Shown here piece by piece: positions 1-7,956 of a DNA stretch of 64,000 bases (position 1 is the stretch's first letter; each line of letters begins with the position of its first letter). The notes under the pieces are model-generated. The model searched no databases. It was not told the DNA's origin and saw only the letters and a program-made list of their open reading frames with translations. The position numbers and the translations under genes were made by a program. The stretch is from Blautia coccoides (GTDB taxonomy: Bacteria > Bacillota > Clostridia > Lachnospirales > Lachnospiraceae). The DNA lies in contig NZ_CP136422.1 of assembly GCF_034355335.1 (NCBI RefSeq), positions 139,001 through 203,000 on the forward strand, given 5' to 3'.

Positions 1-360
1 GGGCTGCATGATCATCACACTGTCCCCTTTTTCTGTCAGAGCGCGCACAGCCGTGGCGATGGCACAGACAACCCCGGGAATGCGTACCATCCATTCTTCT
101 TTCACATCCCATCCGTGGCGTTTCAGCATCCAGGAGTGGATGGCTTCAAAATAATCTTCATGTACACCGGCGTAACCAAATATGCCGAATTTCCCCGCCT
201 CTGCGATCACCTGGCAGACTTCCCTGGGGGAGCGGAAATCCATGTCAGCTACCCAGAGGGGAATCACATCCTCAGGCACATGATATTCTTTTTTAAATGC
301 GTGTTTTATGGAATTAGTCTGGGACCGGTCAATATATTCGTCAAAATTGTATTCTGACAT
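1..360 (-). CDS. MalY/PatB-family pyridoxal-phosphate C-S lyase (N-terminal part)
   Basis: This is the first 120 residues of a fold-type I aminotransferase-like enzyme; the rest lies beyond the left edge. It begins MSEYNFDEYIDRSQTNSIKH and carries VIPLWVADMDF at about residues 32-42, the signature of the MalY/PatB branch (cystathionine beta-lyase or cysteine desulfhydrase acting on sulfur amino acids in the cytoplasm). It then reads FGYAGVHEDYFEAIHSWM. An AAGGAGAA ribosome binding site lies about 7 bases before the ATG at 360. The PLP-binding lysine is outside the window, so activity cannot be judged. Family members can also act as regulators or aminotransferases, so the substrate is left open. 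Confidence 0.88.
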   Translation of the reverse strand, partial: MSEYNFDEYIDRSQTNSIKHAFKKEYHVPEDVIPLWVADMDFRSPREVCQVIAEAGKFGIFGYAGVHEDYFEAIHSWMLKRHGWDVKEEWMVRIPGVVCAIATAVRALTEKGDSVMIMQP

Positions 361-798
361 ATCTTGTTCTCCTTTGCATAACGGTATTTTCTTGCAACAG
401 TATAACATTTTTTTGGTGAAATTCCTAGCAAAAAAGAGGAGTCTGCGCGATGTACAGCAAAATTCCAAGTAGACCGGCACCAAAATGAACTATCCTAAAG
501 AGCGGAACTGTACACCGTGATGCGTGTTGCTGGTCAGAGTGAACAGTAACAACTTAAATATTTCTGCAAAGTGCCGGAAGTATGTTTATTGCGGCATGAA
601 AAAGAAAATAGTATAATAGGATTAACTATTCGGCAGGTCTGCGCATTTTCTGCGCTGACTGTGAGAAAGTGTTCAGCGGGCAGGCGAAAATCTCATCACA
701 GCAGGCGGTTTTATATGGATTTTTGCCCGTAACTGTCAAGCTACTGAACAGTTATCAATCGGATATAATGAATATGTTGCAAAACGGAGGGCAGGAGA
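361..798. other. Intergenic region between divergent genes
   Basis: These 438 bases separate the minus-strand C-S lyase from the plus-strand HAD gene. No ORF with a ribosome binding site was seen. One good promoter (589-617) points right and leaves a leader of about 180 bases before the HAD gene. A second TATAAT-like hexamer at about 764-769 lacks a good -35 box. No riboswitch family was recognised in the leader. Confidence 0.5.
589..617 (+). promoter_or_regulatory. Predicted sigma-A promoter for the HAD gene
   Basis: TTGCGG at 589-594 and a perfect TATAAT at 612-617 are separated by 17 bases. Transcription would start near 624, giving a leader of about 175 bases before the ATG at 799. Confidence 0.6.
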
Positions 799-1644
799 AT
801 GAAAAATGTAGCAAAAGATTTTGAAAAGTCCAGGGACTTTTTAATATGTATCGATTCTGACGGCTGTGCTATGGATACCATGGATGTAAAACATATGCGC
901 TGTTTTGCGCCGTGCCTGGTACACGAATGGGATTTGGGGGAATACAGGGACGATATTGTGCGGCTTTGGAGGAAGATCAACCTGCTGAGCAGAAGCCGCG
1001 GTATCAACCGTTTCAAAGGGCTGGCCAAGATACTGGTGGAGATCAATGAGAATTACGCCAGAGTGGACGGCCTGGATGAGCTGATCTACTGGGTTCAGAC
1101 AACAGATGAGCTGTCTGAAGAGAGTCTCAGAGAGGCTTATGAGAGAACCGGCTGCAACTGTATGAAGAAAGCGCTGGAGTGGTCAAGGCTGGTCAACGAT
1201 TCTATTGTGATGATCTCCAACAGCAGGAAGTCACCCTTTGAAGGCGTTGAGGAAGCCTTAAAACTCATAAAGGGAAAGGCAGATGTGGTGATCGTCACAG
1301 CCTCCAACGGTCAGGAGATCCGCAGGGAGTGGGAGGACAGCGGTCTCATGGAATACGCGGATCTGCTTCTCTCTCAGGAGTCAGGCACCAAGGAGATGTG
1401 CCTTCGGTCTCTGACAGAACACGGTTATGAAAAGGACCATGTGCTCATGATCGGTGATGCCCCTGCAGATAAGATGGCAGCGGAGAGCGCAGAAGCTTTG
1501 TTCTACCCGGTTCTGGCGTACCAGGAGACAGAGTCCTGGGAAGAATTTGCAGCAGAGGGTCTGAAACGTTTTCTGGAGGGAACATTTGCCGGAACCTACC
1601 AGGAGGAGAAAATAAAAGAATTTTATGCCAATCTGGATCTGTAA
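799..1644 (+). CDS. HAD-superfamily hydrolase
   Basis: A 281-residue cytoplasmic haloacid-dehalogenase-like phosphatase. Motif I is CIDSDGCAMDT near residue 17-27, with the two aspartates (D-S-D) spaced as nucleophile and acid/base. Motif II is VIVTAS near residue 170, and motif IV is MIGDAPADKMAAE near residue 215, which supplies magnesium ligands. The long insert between motifs I and II is a helical cap as in phosphoglycolate-phosphatase-type enzymes. The ATG follows GGAGGGCAGGAG closely. The gene stands alone with its own promoter and is followed by a stem-loop region. The substrate cannot be read from the sequence. Confidence 0.85.
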   Translation: MKNVAKDFEKSRDFLICIDSDGCAMDTMDVKHMRCFAPCLVHEWDLGEYRDDIVRLWRKINLLSRSRGINRFKGLAKILVEINENYARVDGLDELIYWVQTTDELSEESLREAYERTGCNCMKKALEWSRLVNDSIVMISNSRKSPFEGVEEALKLIKGKADVVIVTASNGQEIRREWEDSGLMEYADLLLSQESGTKEMCLRSLTEHGYEKDHVLMIGDAPADKMAAESAEALFYPVLAYQETESWEEFAAEGLKRFLEGTFAGTYQEEKIKEFYANLDL

Positions 1645-1679
1645 CAGTCCGGATAGAGGTAAAATAAGAGAAAATGCCT

Positions 1680-1782
1680 GTCAGATATGGTGTTTGATAG
1701 GATACTTCTTAAGCAGATTTTGGTTATTTACTTTGTCTGTTAAAGAGGTATCCTATCAGTGCTCCGGTCTGACGTTTTTTTT
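1680..1782 (+). terminator. Nested stem-loop with U-tract after the HAD gene
   Basis: An 18-19 bp imperfect inverted repeat pairs 1695-1712 with 1740-1758 (TGATAGGATAC against GTATCCTATCA). It is enclosed by GTCAGA (1680-1685) and TCTGAC (1768-1773), and the outer helix runs straight into a run of eight T (1775-1782). A consensus promoter begins just after it, at 1801. It therefore most likely ends the upstream transcript rather than controlling the downstream one in cis. Confidence 0.5.
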
Positions 1783-1800
1783 GTTTGGAGAAGAAAAATC

Positions 1801-1829
1801 TTGACAAGATCACAAAGGGGAGGTAATAT
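1801..1829 (+). promoter_or_regulatory. Predicted sigma-A promoter of the lic-type operon
   Basis: A perfect TTGACA at 1801-1806 is followed after 17 bases by TAATAT at 1824-1829. Initiation near 1836 would give a short leader of about 33 bases containing AAAGGAGA, so the operon probably has no long regulatory leader. Confidence 0.7.
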
Positions 1830-1868
1830 AAAACTACAATGTTCATGAAAAGGAGAAAATAAGATTAC

Positions 1869-3629
1869 ATGAATATACAAGAATACGACGTTATGAACGC
1901 AATTATAGATAAGGGATATCACAGCCAGAGAATACTTTCCGAGAGTACAGGATATTCACTGGGCAAAGTCAATCAGTCTCTGGCAGCGCTGGTGCGCCAG
2001 GGATATCTGGACAAAGACTATGCATGGACAGACAAGGCCCTGGAAGAGATACAGCAGAAAAAGCCCAAGAACGCCATTATCCTGGCAGCGGGATACGGAC
2101 TGCGCATGGTTCCCATTAACCGCGAGATTCCCAAAGGGCTTATAGAAGTCAACGGGGAGCCTCTTGTGGAACGCCTTATCAGGCAGCTTCACGAGGCGGG
2201 CATACAGCAGATTGATATTATTGTGGGATTTATGAAAGAGCAGTATGAATACCTGATAGATGAGTACGGTGTTAATCTGATCGTCAACCGGGAGTATGGT
2301 GAGAAGAACAACCTCCACTCCCTGAAGCTGGCAGCAGATAAGATATCCAATACCTATATTGTTCCCTGTGATGTGTGGTGCAGCTTTAATCCGTTTTCCG
2401 AAAGAGAGCTGTATTCCTGGTACATGGTTACTGATATGGTAGATGACGAGAGTGATGTCCGTGTGAACAGGAAGCTGGAGCTGGTAGCTGTGGACGCAGA
2501 GAAGAGCGGAAACGGCATGATAGGCATTTCCTATATATTGGAGCAGGACGCGGAGAAGCTTAGGGACAGGATCCGGGAGCTGACCGGAAAAAAATCCTTC
2601 GGCAATGCATTCTGGGAGGAGGCACTTATGGAGAAGGAGAAAATGACAGTCTCCGCCAGGGTGGTACCGGCCAGGGAAGTGTATGAGATCAATACATATG
2701 AACAGCTCAGAGAATTGGACGAGGGATCAAAACAGCTCAATTCTCAAATCCTGCTCATAATCGCGGAGGCCCTTGACTGCCAATTGAAAGAGATCGTGCA
2801 GATCGAGGTTTTGAAAAAAGGGATGACAAACCGTTCCTTCAAGTTTGCCTGCCGGGATAAAAGCTACATTATGAGGATTCCGGGGGAGGGAACAGAGCAG
2901 CTCATCAACCGCAGACAGGAGTATGAGGTGTATCAGATCATAAAAGATCTGAAGATAAGCGATACCATACGGTATTTTGATCCGGAGAGCGGATGCAAGC
3001 TCACAGAGTATTTGGAGAATGCCAGATGCTGTGACGGGGAAAACTCTGAGGATGTAAAAAAATGTATGAAGGTTCTGAGAGACTTCCATAAAAAAGATCT
3101 TACAGCGGGACATACCTTTGACATCTTTGAGCGGATGGAGTTCTATGAAAGGCTGTGGAACGGTGAGCCGTCCTGCTATCGGGATTATCTGAAGACAAAG
3201 GATAAGGTCTATGAATTGAAGGCATTCATAGATGCACAGCCGAAAAACTGGACACTCTGCCATATTGATGCCAACCAGGATAACTTCCTGATCCAGGGTG
3301 AGGGCGATAATGAGAAGATCACACTGATAGACTGGGAATATGCCGGTATGCAGGATTCAGATGTGGATATTGCCATGTTTGCCATCTATTCCATGTATGA
3401 GAAGGATAAGGTGGACGAGCTGATAGATGCCTATTATACCGAGGGCTGCAGCAGAGCGGTAAGGCTTAAAATCTACGCGTATGTGGCAGTCTGCGGTTTC
3501 CTGTGGAGCAACTGGTGTGAATTCAAAAGACATGAAGGTGTGGAATTCGGGGAATACTCTCTGAGACAGTACGGATATGCAAAAGAATTCTATAAGTATG
3601 TAAAACAAGGGTTGGAAGGAGAACAGTGA
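1869..3629 (+). CDS. HTH - nucleotidyltransferase (LicC-like) - choline kinase (LicA-like) fusion protein
   Basis: A 586-residue three-part protein. Residues 1 to about 62 look like a winged helix-turn-helix of MarR type. Residues 68-285 form a nucleotidyltransferase domain with the glycine-rich LAAGYGLRM...IPKGL signature of CTP:phosphocholine cytidylyltransferase-like enzymes. Residues about 290-586 are an aminoglycoside/choline kinase fold: GMTN in the nucleotide loop, the Brenner motif HIDANQDN with H465, D467 and N472, and IDWEYAG with D488 as the metal ligand. The likely role is phosphorylation and CDP-activation of choline or a similar alcohol for surface decoration. The next genes fit (second LicC-like enzyme 1 base downstream, LicB-like permease). 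No LicD transferase is in the window. The role of the HTH is unknown. Confidence 0.85.
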   Translation: MNIQEYDVMNAIIDKGYHSQRILSESTGYSLGKVNQSLAALVRQGYLDKDYAWTDKALEEIQQKKPKNAIILAAGYGLRMVPINREIPKGLIEVNGEPLVERLIRQLHEAGIQQIDIIVGFMKEQYEYLIDEYGVNLIVNREYGEKNNLHSLKLAADKISNTYIVPCDVWCSFNPFSERELYSWYMVTDMVDDESDVRVNRKLELVAVDAEKSGNGMIGISYILEQDAEKLRDRIRELTGKKSFGNAFWEEALMEKEKMTVSARVVPAREVYEINTYEQLRELDEGSKQLNSQILLIIAEALDCQLKEIVQIEVLKKGMTNRSFKFACRDKSYIMRIPGEGTEQLINRRQEYEVYQIIKDLKISDTIRYFDPESGCKLTEYLENARCCDGENSEDVKKCMKVLRDFHKKDLTAGHTFDIFERMEFYERLWNGEPSCYRDYLKTKDKVYELKAFIDAQPKNWTLCHIDANQDNFLIQGEGDNEKITLIDWEYAGMQDSDVDIAMFAIYSMYEKDKVDELIDAYYTEGCSRAVRLKIYAYVAVCGFLWSNWCEFKRHEGVEFGEYSLRQYGYAKEFYKYVKQGLEGEQ

Positions 3630-3630
3630 T

Positions 3631-4527
3631 ATGTCTTATCAGGCAGATAACGCGGTGATCCTGGCAGCAGGACTGTCCAGCAGATTTGCACCTATTTCAT
3701 ATGAGATGCCTAAGGCGCTGATACCTGTCAGAGGCGAGATACTGATCGAGCGCCAGATCCGCCAGCTCCGTGAGGCGGGTATTGACCAGGTCATCGTAGT
3801 GACCGGCTATAAGGCTGAAATGTTCGAGTATCTGAAAAAAAAGCTGGGTGTTGTTCTGGTCTATAACGCGGAGTATAACCAGAAGAATAATCACAGCTCC
3901 ATCTATGCAGTCAGGGAATATTTAAAAAATACTTATATATGTTGTGCAGATAATTACTTTAATGTAAACCCCTTTGAGAAGAATGTGGAAGGAAGCTTCT
4001 ATTCCGCTCTGTATGCAGAAGGGGAGACAAATGAGTGGTGTATGCAGGAGGATGAGGAGGGTATTATCACCTCAGTGGAGATCGGCGGCAGGGATTCCTG
4101 GTACATGAACGGGCCGGCCTTCTGGACAGAGGAATATACCCGGCAGTTTCTGGACATTCTCAACGAGGCATACGGAAAACCGGAGACGGCTGATAAGATG
4201 TGGGAAAATATTTATCTGGAGAACATAGAGAGACTTCCCATGAAGCTAAAAAAATGTGACGGCAGCCACATTTATGAGTTTGATTCCCTGGAGGAACTGA
4301 GGGAATTTGACGCGGCATATAAGGAACACTCCGGATCTTATATCATGGAATCTATCTCTGAAACCCTGGGATGCAGGGAAGGTGATATCCACGGTATCAA
4401 TCCGGCGAAAAATGGAGACGGTTCCGTATCCGGCATACAGTTTCTGGCGCCGGGCGGTGCTTACCAGTATGATTACGCAGCAAAAAGTATCGTCAGATAT
4501 GCCATGCAGGGAAGCTGCCGGTCTTAG
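3631..4527 (+). CDS. LicC-like nucleotidyltransferase with a truncated kinase-like tail
   Basis: A 298-residue enzyme starting one base after the fusion gene, with GAAGGAGA before its ATG. The N-terminal LAAGLSSRFAPISYEMPKAL is the sugar/choline nucleotidyltransferase signature and aligns with the middle domain of the upstream protein. After about residue 215 the tail (YEFDSLEELREFD, then ISETLGC) resembles the linker and first kinase segment upstream (YEINTYEQLRELD, then IAEALDC), but it stops before any kinase catalytic motif. This suggests the gene arose by duplication of the fusion gene and lost the kinase. It probably works as a CTP:alcohol-phosphate cytidylyltransferase; the exact substrate is inferred. 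Confidence 0.82.
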   Translation: MSYQADNAVILAAGLSSRFAPISYEMPKALIPVRGEILIERQIRQLREAGIDQVIVVTGYKAEMFEYLKKKLGVVLVYNAEYNQKNNHSSIYAVREYLKNTYICCADNYFNVNPFEKNVEGSFYSALYAEGETNEWCMQEDEEGIITSVEIGGRDSWYMNGPAFWTEEYTRQFLDILNEAYGKPETADKMWENIYLENIERLPMKLKKCDGSHIYEFDSLEELREFDAAYKEHSGSYIMESISETLGCREGDIHGINPAKNGDGSVSGIQFLAPGGAYQYDYAAKSIVRYAMQGSCRS

Positions 4528-4605
4528 AGGGGAAAACACTCTGGGATCAATCGGCAGCAGACAGGGCATTTGGGCGTATGATTTGAGAAGAATGGAGAGT
4601 ATAAG

Positions 4606-5547
4606 ATGATTACAGGTTTGGCAGCAGGTATCTTTTGGGCGGCAGATACTATTATTTTGGGAATCGCCCTTGCTATGACACCTTTTGTGAGTACACAACA
4701 GGCTATTTTTCTGGCACCTTTTGTGAGTACCTTTCTGCATGATTTTTGTTCTGCGGTCTGGATGCTGTTCTACATGGGTATCAGAAAACAGATGAAAAAT
4801 GTTGTGCGGGCACTTAAGACCAGGAGCGGTAAATTTATTATCCTGGGTGCGCTGTTTGGCGGCCCTATTGGAATGACCGGCTATGTGTTTGCCATTAAAT
4901 ATCTGGGAGCAACCTACACGGCTATGATCTCCGCCATGTTTCCGGCGCTGGGGGCAGTGCTGTCCTATATTTTCCTGAAAGAGAGAATGAAACCTATTCA
5001 GATCATGGGATTCATTGTGAGTATCGGCGGTATGGTGGCTCTGGGATATACACCGGGAGGAAGTCAGATCAGCAATTTCGGGCTGGGATTTGCGTGTGCT
5101 CTCCTCTGTGTTGTGGGATGGGCTGTTGAGGTGGTCATCTGTGCTTACGGCATGAAGGACCCCAATGTGAATAATGAACATGCCCTGATGATCCGCCAGA
5201 TGACAAGTGCTATCTTCTACGGCGCAGTGATCCTCACTGTGATTAAAGGCTGGGGATTTACAGCAGACATTGTATTATCAAAGACTACGGCTATCATCCT
5301 GATATCCGCGTTCTTCGGAACAGCGTCTTATCTGTGCTATTATAAAGCCATTAACACTTTGGGAGCTGCCAGAGGTATGGCTCTTGACATTACATACTCC
5401 GCATGGTCAATTGTACTGGCACTGATATTCCTGGGTCAGATGCCGGATGTGAAAAGCGTTATCTGCGGAATCGTGATCTTGCTAGGTTCACTCACCGCTG
5501 CGGCTGACCTGAAAGAAATCCTGGGAATGAAAGCAAAGACAGCATAA
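4606..5547 (+). CDS. licB: LicB-like DMT/EamA-family permease
   Basis: A 313-residue integral membrane protein with about ten hydrophobic segments arranged as two EamA repeats (for example GPIGMTGYVFAIKYLGATYTAMISAMFPALGAVLSYIFLKER in the first and the GTASYLCYYKAINTLGAARGMALDITYSAW region in the second). LicB proteins of this superfamily import choline for phosphorylcholine synthesis, and the two upstream genes are LicA/LicC-like, so choline or a related amine is the likely cargo. A GGAG ribosome binding site lies 8 bases before the ATG. A 78-base gap separates it from the upstream gene, and it is probably co-transcribed from the 1801 promoter. Confidence 0.83.
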   Translation: MITGLAAGIFWAADTIILGIALAMTPFVSTQQAIFLAPFVSTFLHDFCSAVWMLFYMGIRKQMKNVVRALKTRSGKFIILGALFGGPIGMTGYVFAIKYLGATYTAMISAMFPALGAVLSYIFLKERMKPIQIMGFIVSIGGMVALGYTPGGSQISNFGLGFACALLCVVGWAVEVVICAYGMKDPNVNNEHALMIRQMTSAIFYGAVILTVIKGWGFTADIVLSKTTAIILISAFFGTASYLCYYKAINTLGAARGMALDITYSAWSIVLALIFLGQMPDVKSVICGIVILLGSLTAAADLKEILGMKAKTA

Positions 5548-5565
5548 TTTATAAATAACAAAAAA

Positions 5566-5595
5566 TGTATAGTTTCCTCTATTTTACAAATACTA
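5566..5595 (+). promoter_or_regulatory. Sigma-G/F-like promoter before spoVT
   Basis: TGTATA at 5566-5571 and AATACTA at 5589-5595 are separated by 17 bases. They match the forespore sigma-G pattern GHATR...CATWHTA at all but one position. The leader downstream contains a small hairpin, ACC(A)TTCGT-TCAG-ACGAA-GGT. The assignment rests on motif likeness and on spoVT being a known sigma-G target in Bacillus. Confidence 0.45.
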
Positions 5596-5683
5596 CATTT
5601 AACTGCCAAAGTTACCATTCGTTCAGACGAAGGTGAAGTTAAAGAAGATAAATGTCATAATGTAAAATGGAGGAAATTTTTTT

Positions 5684-6226
5684 ATGAAAGCTACAGGTAT
5701 AGTCAGGAGAATTGACGATTTAGGGCGTGTGGTAATTCCAAAGGAGATCAGAAGAACGCTGCGTATCAGAGAAAGCGACCCGCTGGAGATTTTTACAGAC
5801 CGGGAAGGAGAGATCATCCTGAAAAAATATTCTCCCATTGGAGAGCTTGGGAATTTTGCAAAGGAATATGCAGAGAGCCTGGCTCAGGTAGCAGGGTGTA
5901 TGGTTTGTATCTGTGACCACGATCAGGTGATCGCTGCTGCCGGAAGCGGCTCCAAAGAATATATGGGAAAAAGGATACACTCTGAACTGGAGGATGTGAT
6001 CGCTGACAGGGGAAATGATGTTGTCACAGAAAAAGGATTCCTGAAAGTGGTGGAGGATGACCGCTATGAGTACAGCTCACAGGCGTACTGCACCATCACA
6101 TGCGCTGGTGACAGCATCGGGGTGGTGATCCTGCTTGGAAGAGAGGGTGGTAAGACATTTACTGAGACAGAGCTTAAGCTTGCCCAGGCGGCTGCCGGAT
6201 TTCTGGGACGCCAGATGGAACAGTAG
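5684..6226 (+). CDS. spoVT: Stage V sporulation protein T
   Basis: A 180-residue transcription regulator. Residues 1-50 form the AbrB swapped-hairpin DNA-binding domain (MKATGIVRRIDDLGRVVIPK, then LRIRESDPLEIFTDREGEIILKKY in part). Residues 55-178 form the GAF-like sensory domain that distinguishes SpoVT from AbrB. Length and domain order match SpoVT, a forespore regulator of late sporulation genes acting as a tetramer. AATGGAGGAAA precedes the ATG. The gene stands alone, preceded by a sigma-G-like promoter and followed by a strong hairpin shared with convergent pncB. It supports a spore-forming host. Confidence 0.95.
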   Translation: MKATGIVRRIDDLGRVVIPKEIRRTLRIRESDPLEIFTDREGEIILKKYSPIGELGNFAKEYAESLAQVAGCMVCICDHDQVIAAAGSGSKEYMGKRIHSELEDVIADRGNDVVTEKGFLKVVEDDRYEYSSQAYCTITCAGDSIGVVILLGREGGKTFTETELKLAQAAAGFLGRQMEQ

Positions 6227-6236
6227 GAGAAATAAA

Positions 6237-6292
6237 AAAATAATGCGCCTGCCCGGAATCTGAAGATCAGGTTCGGGGACAGGCGCATTATT
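6237..6292. terminator. Bidirectional terminator between spoVT and pncB
   Basis: A long hairpin pairs AATAATGCGCCTG (6239-6251) with CAGGCGCATTATT (6280-6292), with further CCCGGAA/TTCGGGG pairing inside. It is flanked by an A-run on the left and T-rich bases on the right, so it can serve both convergent genes. Confidence 0.85.
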
Positions 6293-6332
6293 CATGTATA
6301 GTCATAATCGGTTTATTTGATTTGTTACCGGT

Positions 6333-7796
6333 TTATTCGATGGCAGCTTCGCCCATCTCTTCCAGAAGTCTTGACTTAATGGCGTACAGCTTGTCAGATA
6401 AGTCCACGTAAACCTCCTGGGGATTTACCAGACGCATAGTCTCACTCCAGAGTGTTTCTTTTTCCTTGGCACATATATCACGGATCTCCATTACGGACGG
6501 GGAAGTGTAGACACATTCTCCCTTCAGGAATACAGGAACAAGAAGCTCACGAAGGGCATAGGTGCCCCCGGCTATCTTGGTCTTCTTCCAGGTGGCCATG
6601 GGGTCGAAGATGATCATATCCCTATCTGTATCAAAAGTCTCATCAGCCAGACAGATCAAATCCGCCCGGATTTTTCCTGTGGCCTTGTCATATATCCTGT
6701 AAACCGTTTTGTTTCCGGGGTTCGTTACCTTTTCCACATTCTCAGAGAGCTTGATCTTGGGTACAAAGTCCTCATCATCCCGTTCCTTGATAGCGGCCAG
6801 CTTGTACACACCGCCAAAGGCCGGATGGCCGTTGGATGTGATCAGGTTGGTGCCTACACCCCAGGAATTGATCTTGGCACCCTGTGCCTTCAGGCTGTCG
6901 ATCAGGTACTCGTCCAGATCGCTGGAGGCAGAGATGATAGCGTCCTCAAAGCCCGCCTCCGCCAGCATTTTATACGCCTGCTTGGAGAGGTAAGCCAGGT
7001 CACCGCTGTCAATGCGGATGCCGTACCCTTTCAGCTCAATACCCTCCGCCTGCATTTCTTTGAAGACGCGGATGGCATTGGGGACGCCGGAATCCAGCAC
7101 GTCATAAGTATCCACCAGAAGGATGCAGGCATTGGGGTACTGGTTGGCATATGCCTTAAATGCAGTGTATTCATCAGGGAAACTCATGATCCAACTGTGG
7201 GCGTGGGTGCCTTTTACAGGCACATGGAACATCTGACCGGTGAGAACATTGGAGGTTCCCACACAGCCGCCGATCATGGCTGCCCTGGCTCCGTAGATAC
7301 CTGCATCCGGGCCTTGGGCGCGCCTCAGGCCGAATTCCATGATGCCGTCTCCCTGGGCTGCATACACTACCCGGGAGGCTTTTGTAGCGATCAAGCTCTG
7401 GTGGTTCAGGATATTCAGCAGAGCTGTCTCAATAAGCTGGGCTTCCATAACAGGGGCGATCACCTTCACCAGCGGTTCTCTTGGGAATATGATGGTTCCC
7501 TCAGGAATGGCATAGATATCCCCGGTAAAATGGAAGCCCCGCAGGTATTCCAGAAAATCTGTGTCGAAAATGTTCAGAGTTTTCAGATAGTCAATGTCAT
7601 CCGGGGAAAAGTGGAGGTCACGAATATATTCGATAATCTGTTCAAGTCCGGCAGCAATGGCGTATCCTCCGTCACACGGATTTTTTCGGTAAAAGGCATC
7701 GAAAACGACTACCTGGTCAGTAGGGTTTTTAAAATAACCCTGCATCATGGTCAGCTCATATAAATCAGTGAGTAATGTTAAATTCAAAGCTCTCAT
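6333..7796 (-). CDS. pncB: Nicotinate phosphoribosyltransferase
   Basis: A 487-residue cytoplasmic enzyme of the Preiss-Handler NAD salvage route, joining nicotinate and PRPP to nicotinate mononucleotide with ATP. It opens NLTLLTDLYELTMMQGY, typical of the family, followed by FDAFYRKNP, ATKASRVVYAA and GIRIDSGDLAYLSK; the last is a conserved active-site segment. Length fits the family. GCAAAGGAGC precedes the ATG at 7796. The gene is monocistronic and has its own promoter (7883-7910, minus strand) overlapped by a 9-bp inverted repeat that may be a regulator site. Confidence 0.95.
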   Translation of the reverse strand: MRALNLTLLTDLYELTMMQGYFKNPTDQVVVFDAFYRKNPCDGGYAIAAGLEQIIEYIRDLHFSPDDIDYLKTLNIFDTDFLEYLRGFHFTGDIYAIPEGTIIFPREPLVKVIAPVMEAQLIETALLNILNHQSLIATKASRVVYAAQGDGIMEFGLRRAQGPDAGIYGARAAMIGGCVGTSNVLTGQMFHVPVKGTHAHSWIMSFPDEYTAFKAYANQYPNACILLVDTYDVLDSGVPNAIRVFKEMQAEGIELKGYGIRIDSGDLAYLSKQAYKMLAEAGFEDAIISASSDLDEYLIDSLKAQGAKINSWGVGTNLITSNGHPAFGGVYKLAAIKERDDEDFVPKIKLSENVEKVTNPGNKTVYRIYDKATGKIRADLICLADETFDTDRDMIIFDPMATWKKTKIAGGTYALRELLVPVFLKGECVYTSPSVMEIRDICAKEKETLWSETMRLVNPQEVYVDLSDKLYAIKSRLLEEMGEAAIE

Positions 7797-7882
7797 ACTA
7801 TAGTGCTCCTTTGCAATAGCTTTATCTGTCTGCCTTCCCTTAAAATCTGTCTGTTCTCCGGGATTGCGTCAGCCTTGGTGAT

Positions 7883-7929
7883 ATTATAGCACTTTTTGTG
7901 CAAAATGCAAGGATACACTGGCATTTTGC
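7883..7929 (-). promoter_or_regulatory. pncB promoter with overlapping inverted repeat
   Basis: On the minus strand TTGCAT (7905-7910) and TATAAT (7883-7888) are 16 bases apart. A perfect inverted repeat, GCAAAATGC at 7900-7908 and GCATTTTGC at 7921-7929, covers the -35 box. The arm centres are two helical turns apart, which suits a dimeric repressor. The regulator is unknown; it does not clearly match the NiaR site as I recall it. Confidence 0.6.
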
Positions 7930-7956
7930 CGGATTATTTCGTGTATTTTCGTCTAA

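Noticed and set aside
4246..5181. Long minus-strand open frame opposite the second LicC-like gene and the LicB-like gene.
   Set aside because: His/Ser/Cys-rich composition typical of antisense reading of a real gene; it spans two plus-strand genes.
6825..7763. Long plus-strand open frame opposite pncB.
   Set aside because: It mirrors a clearly real minus-strand gene, has no ribosome binding site and no recognisable protein pattern.
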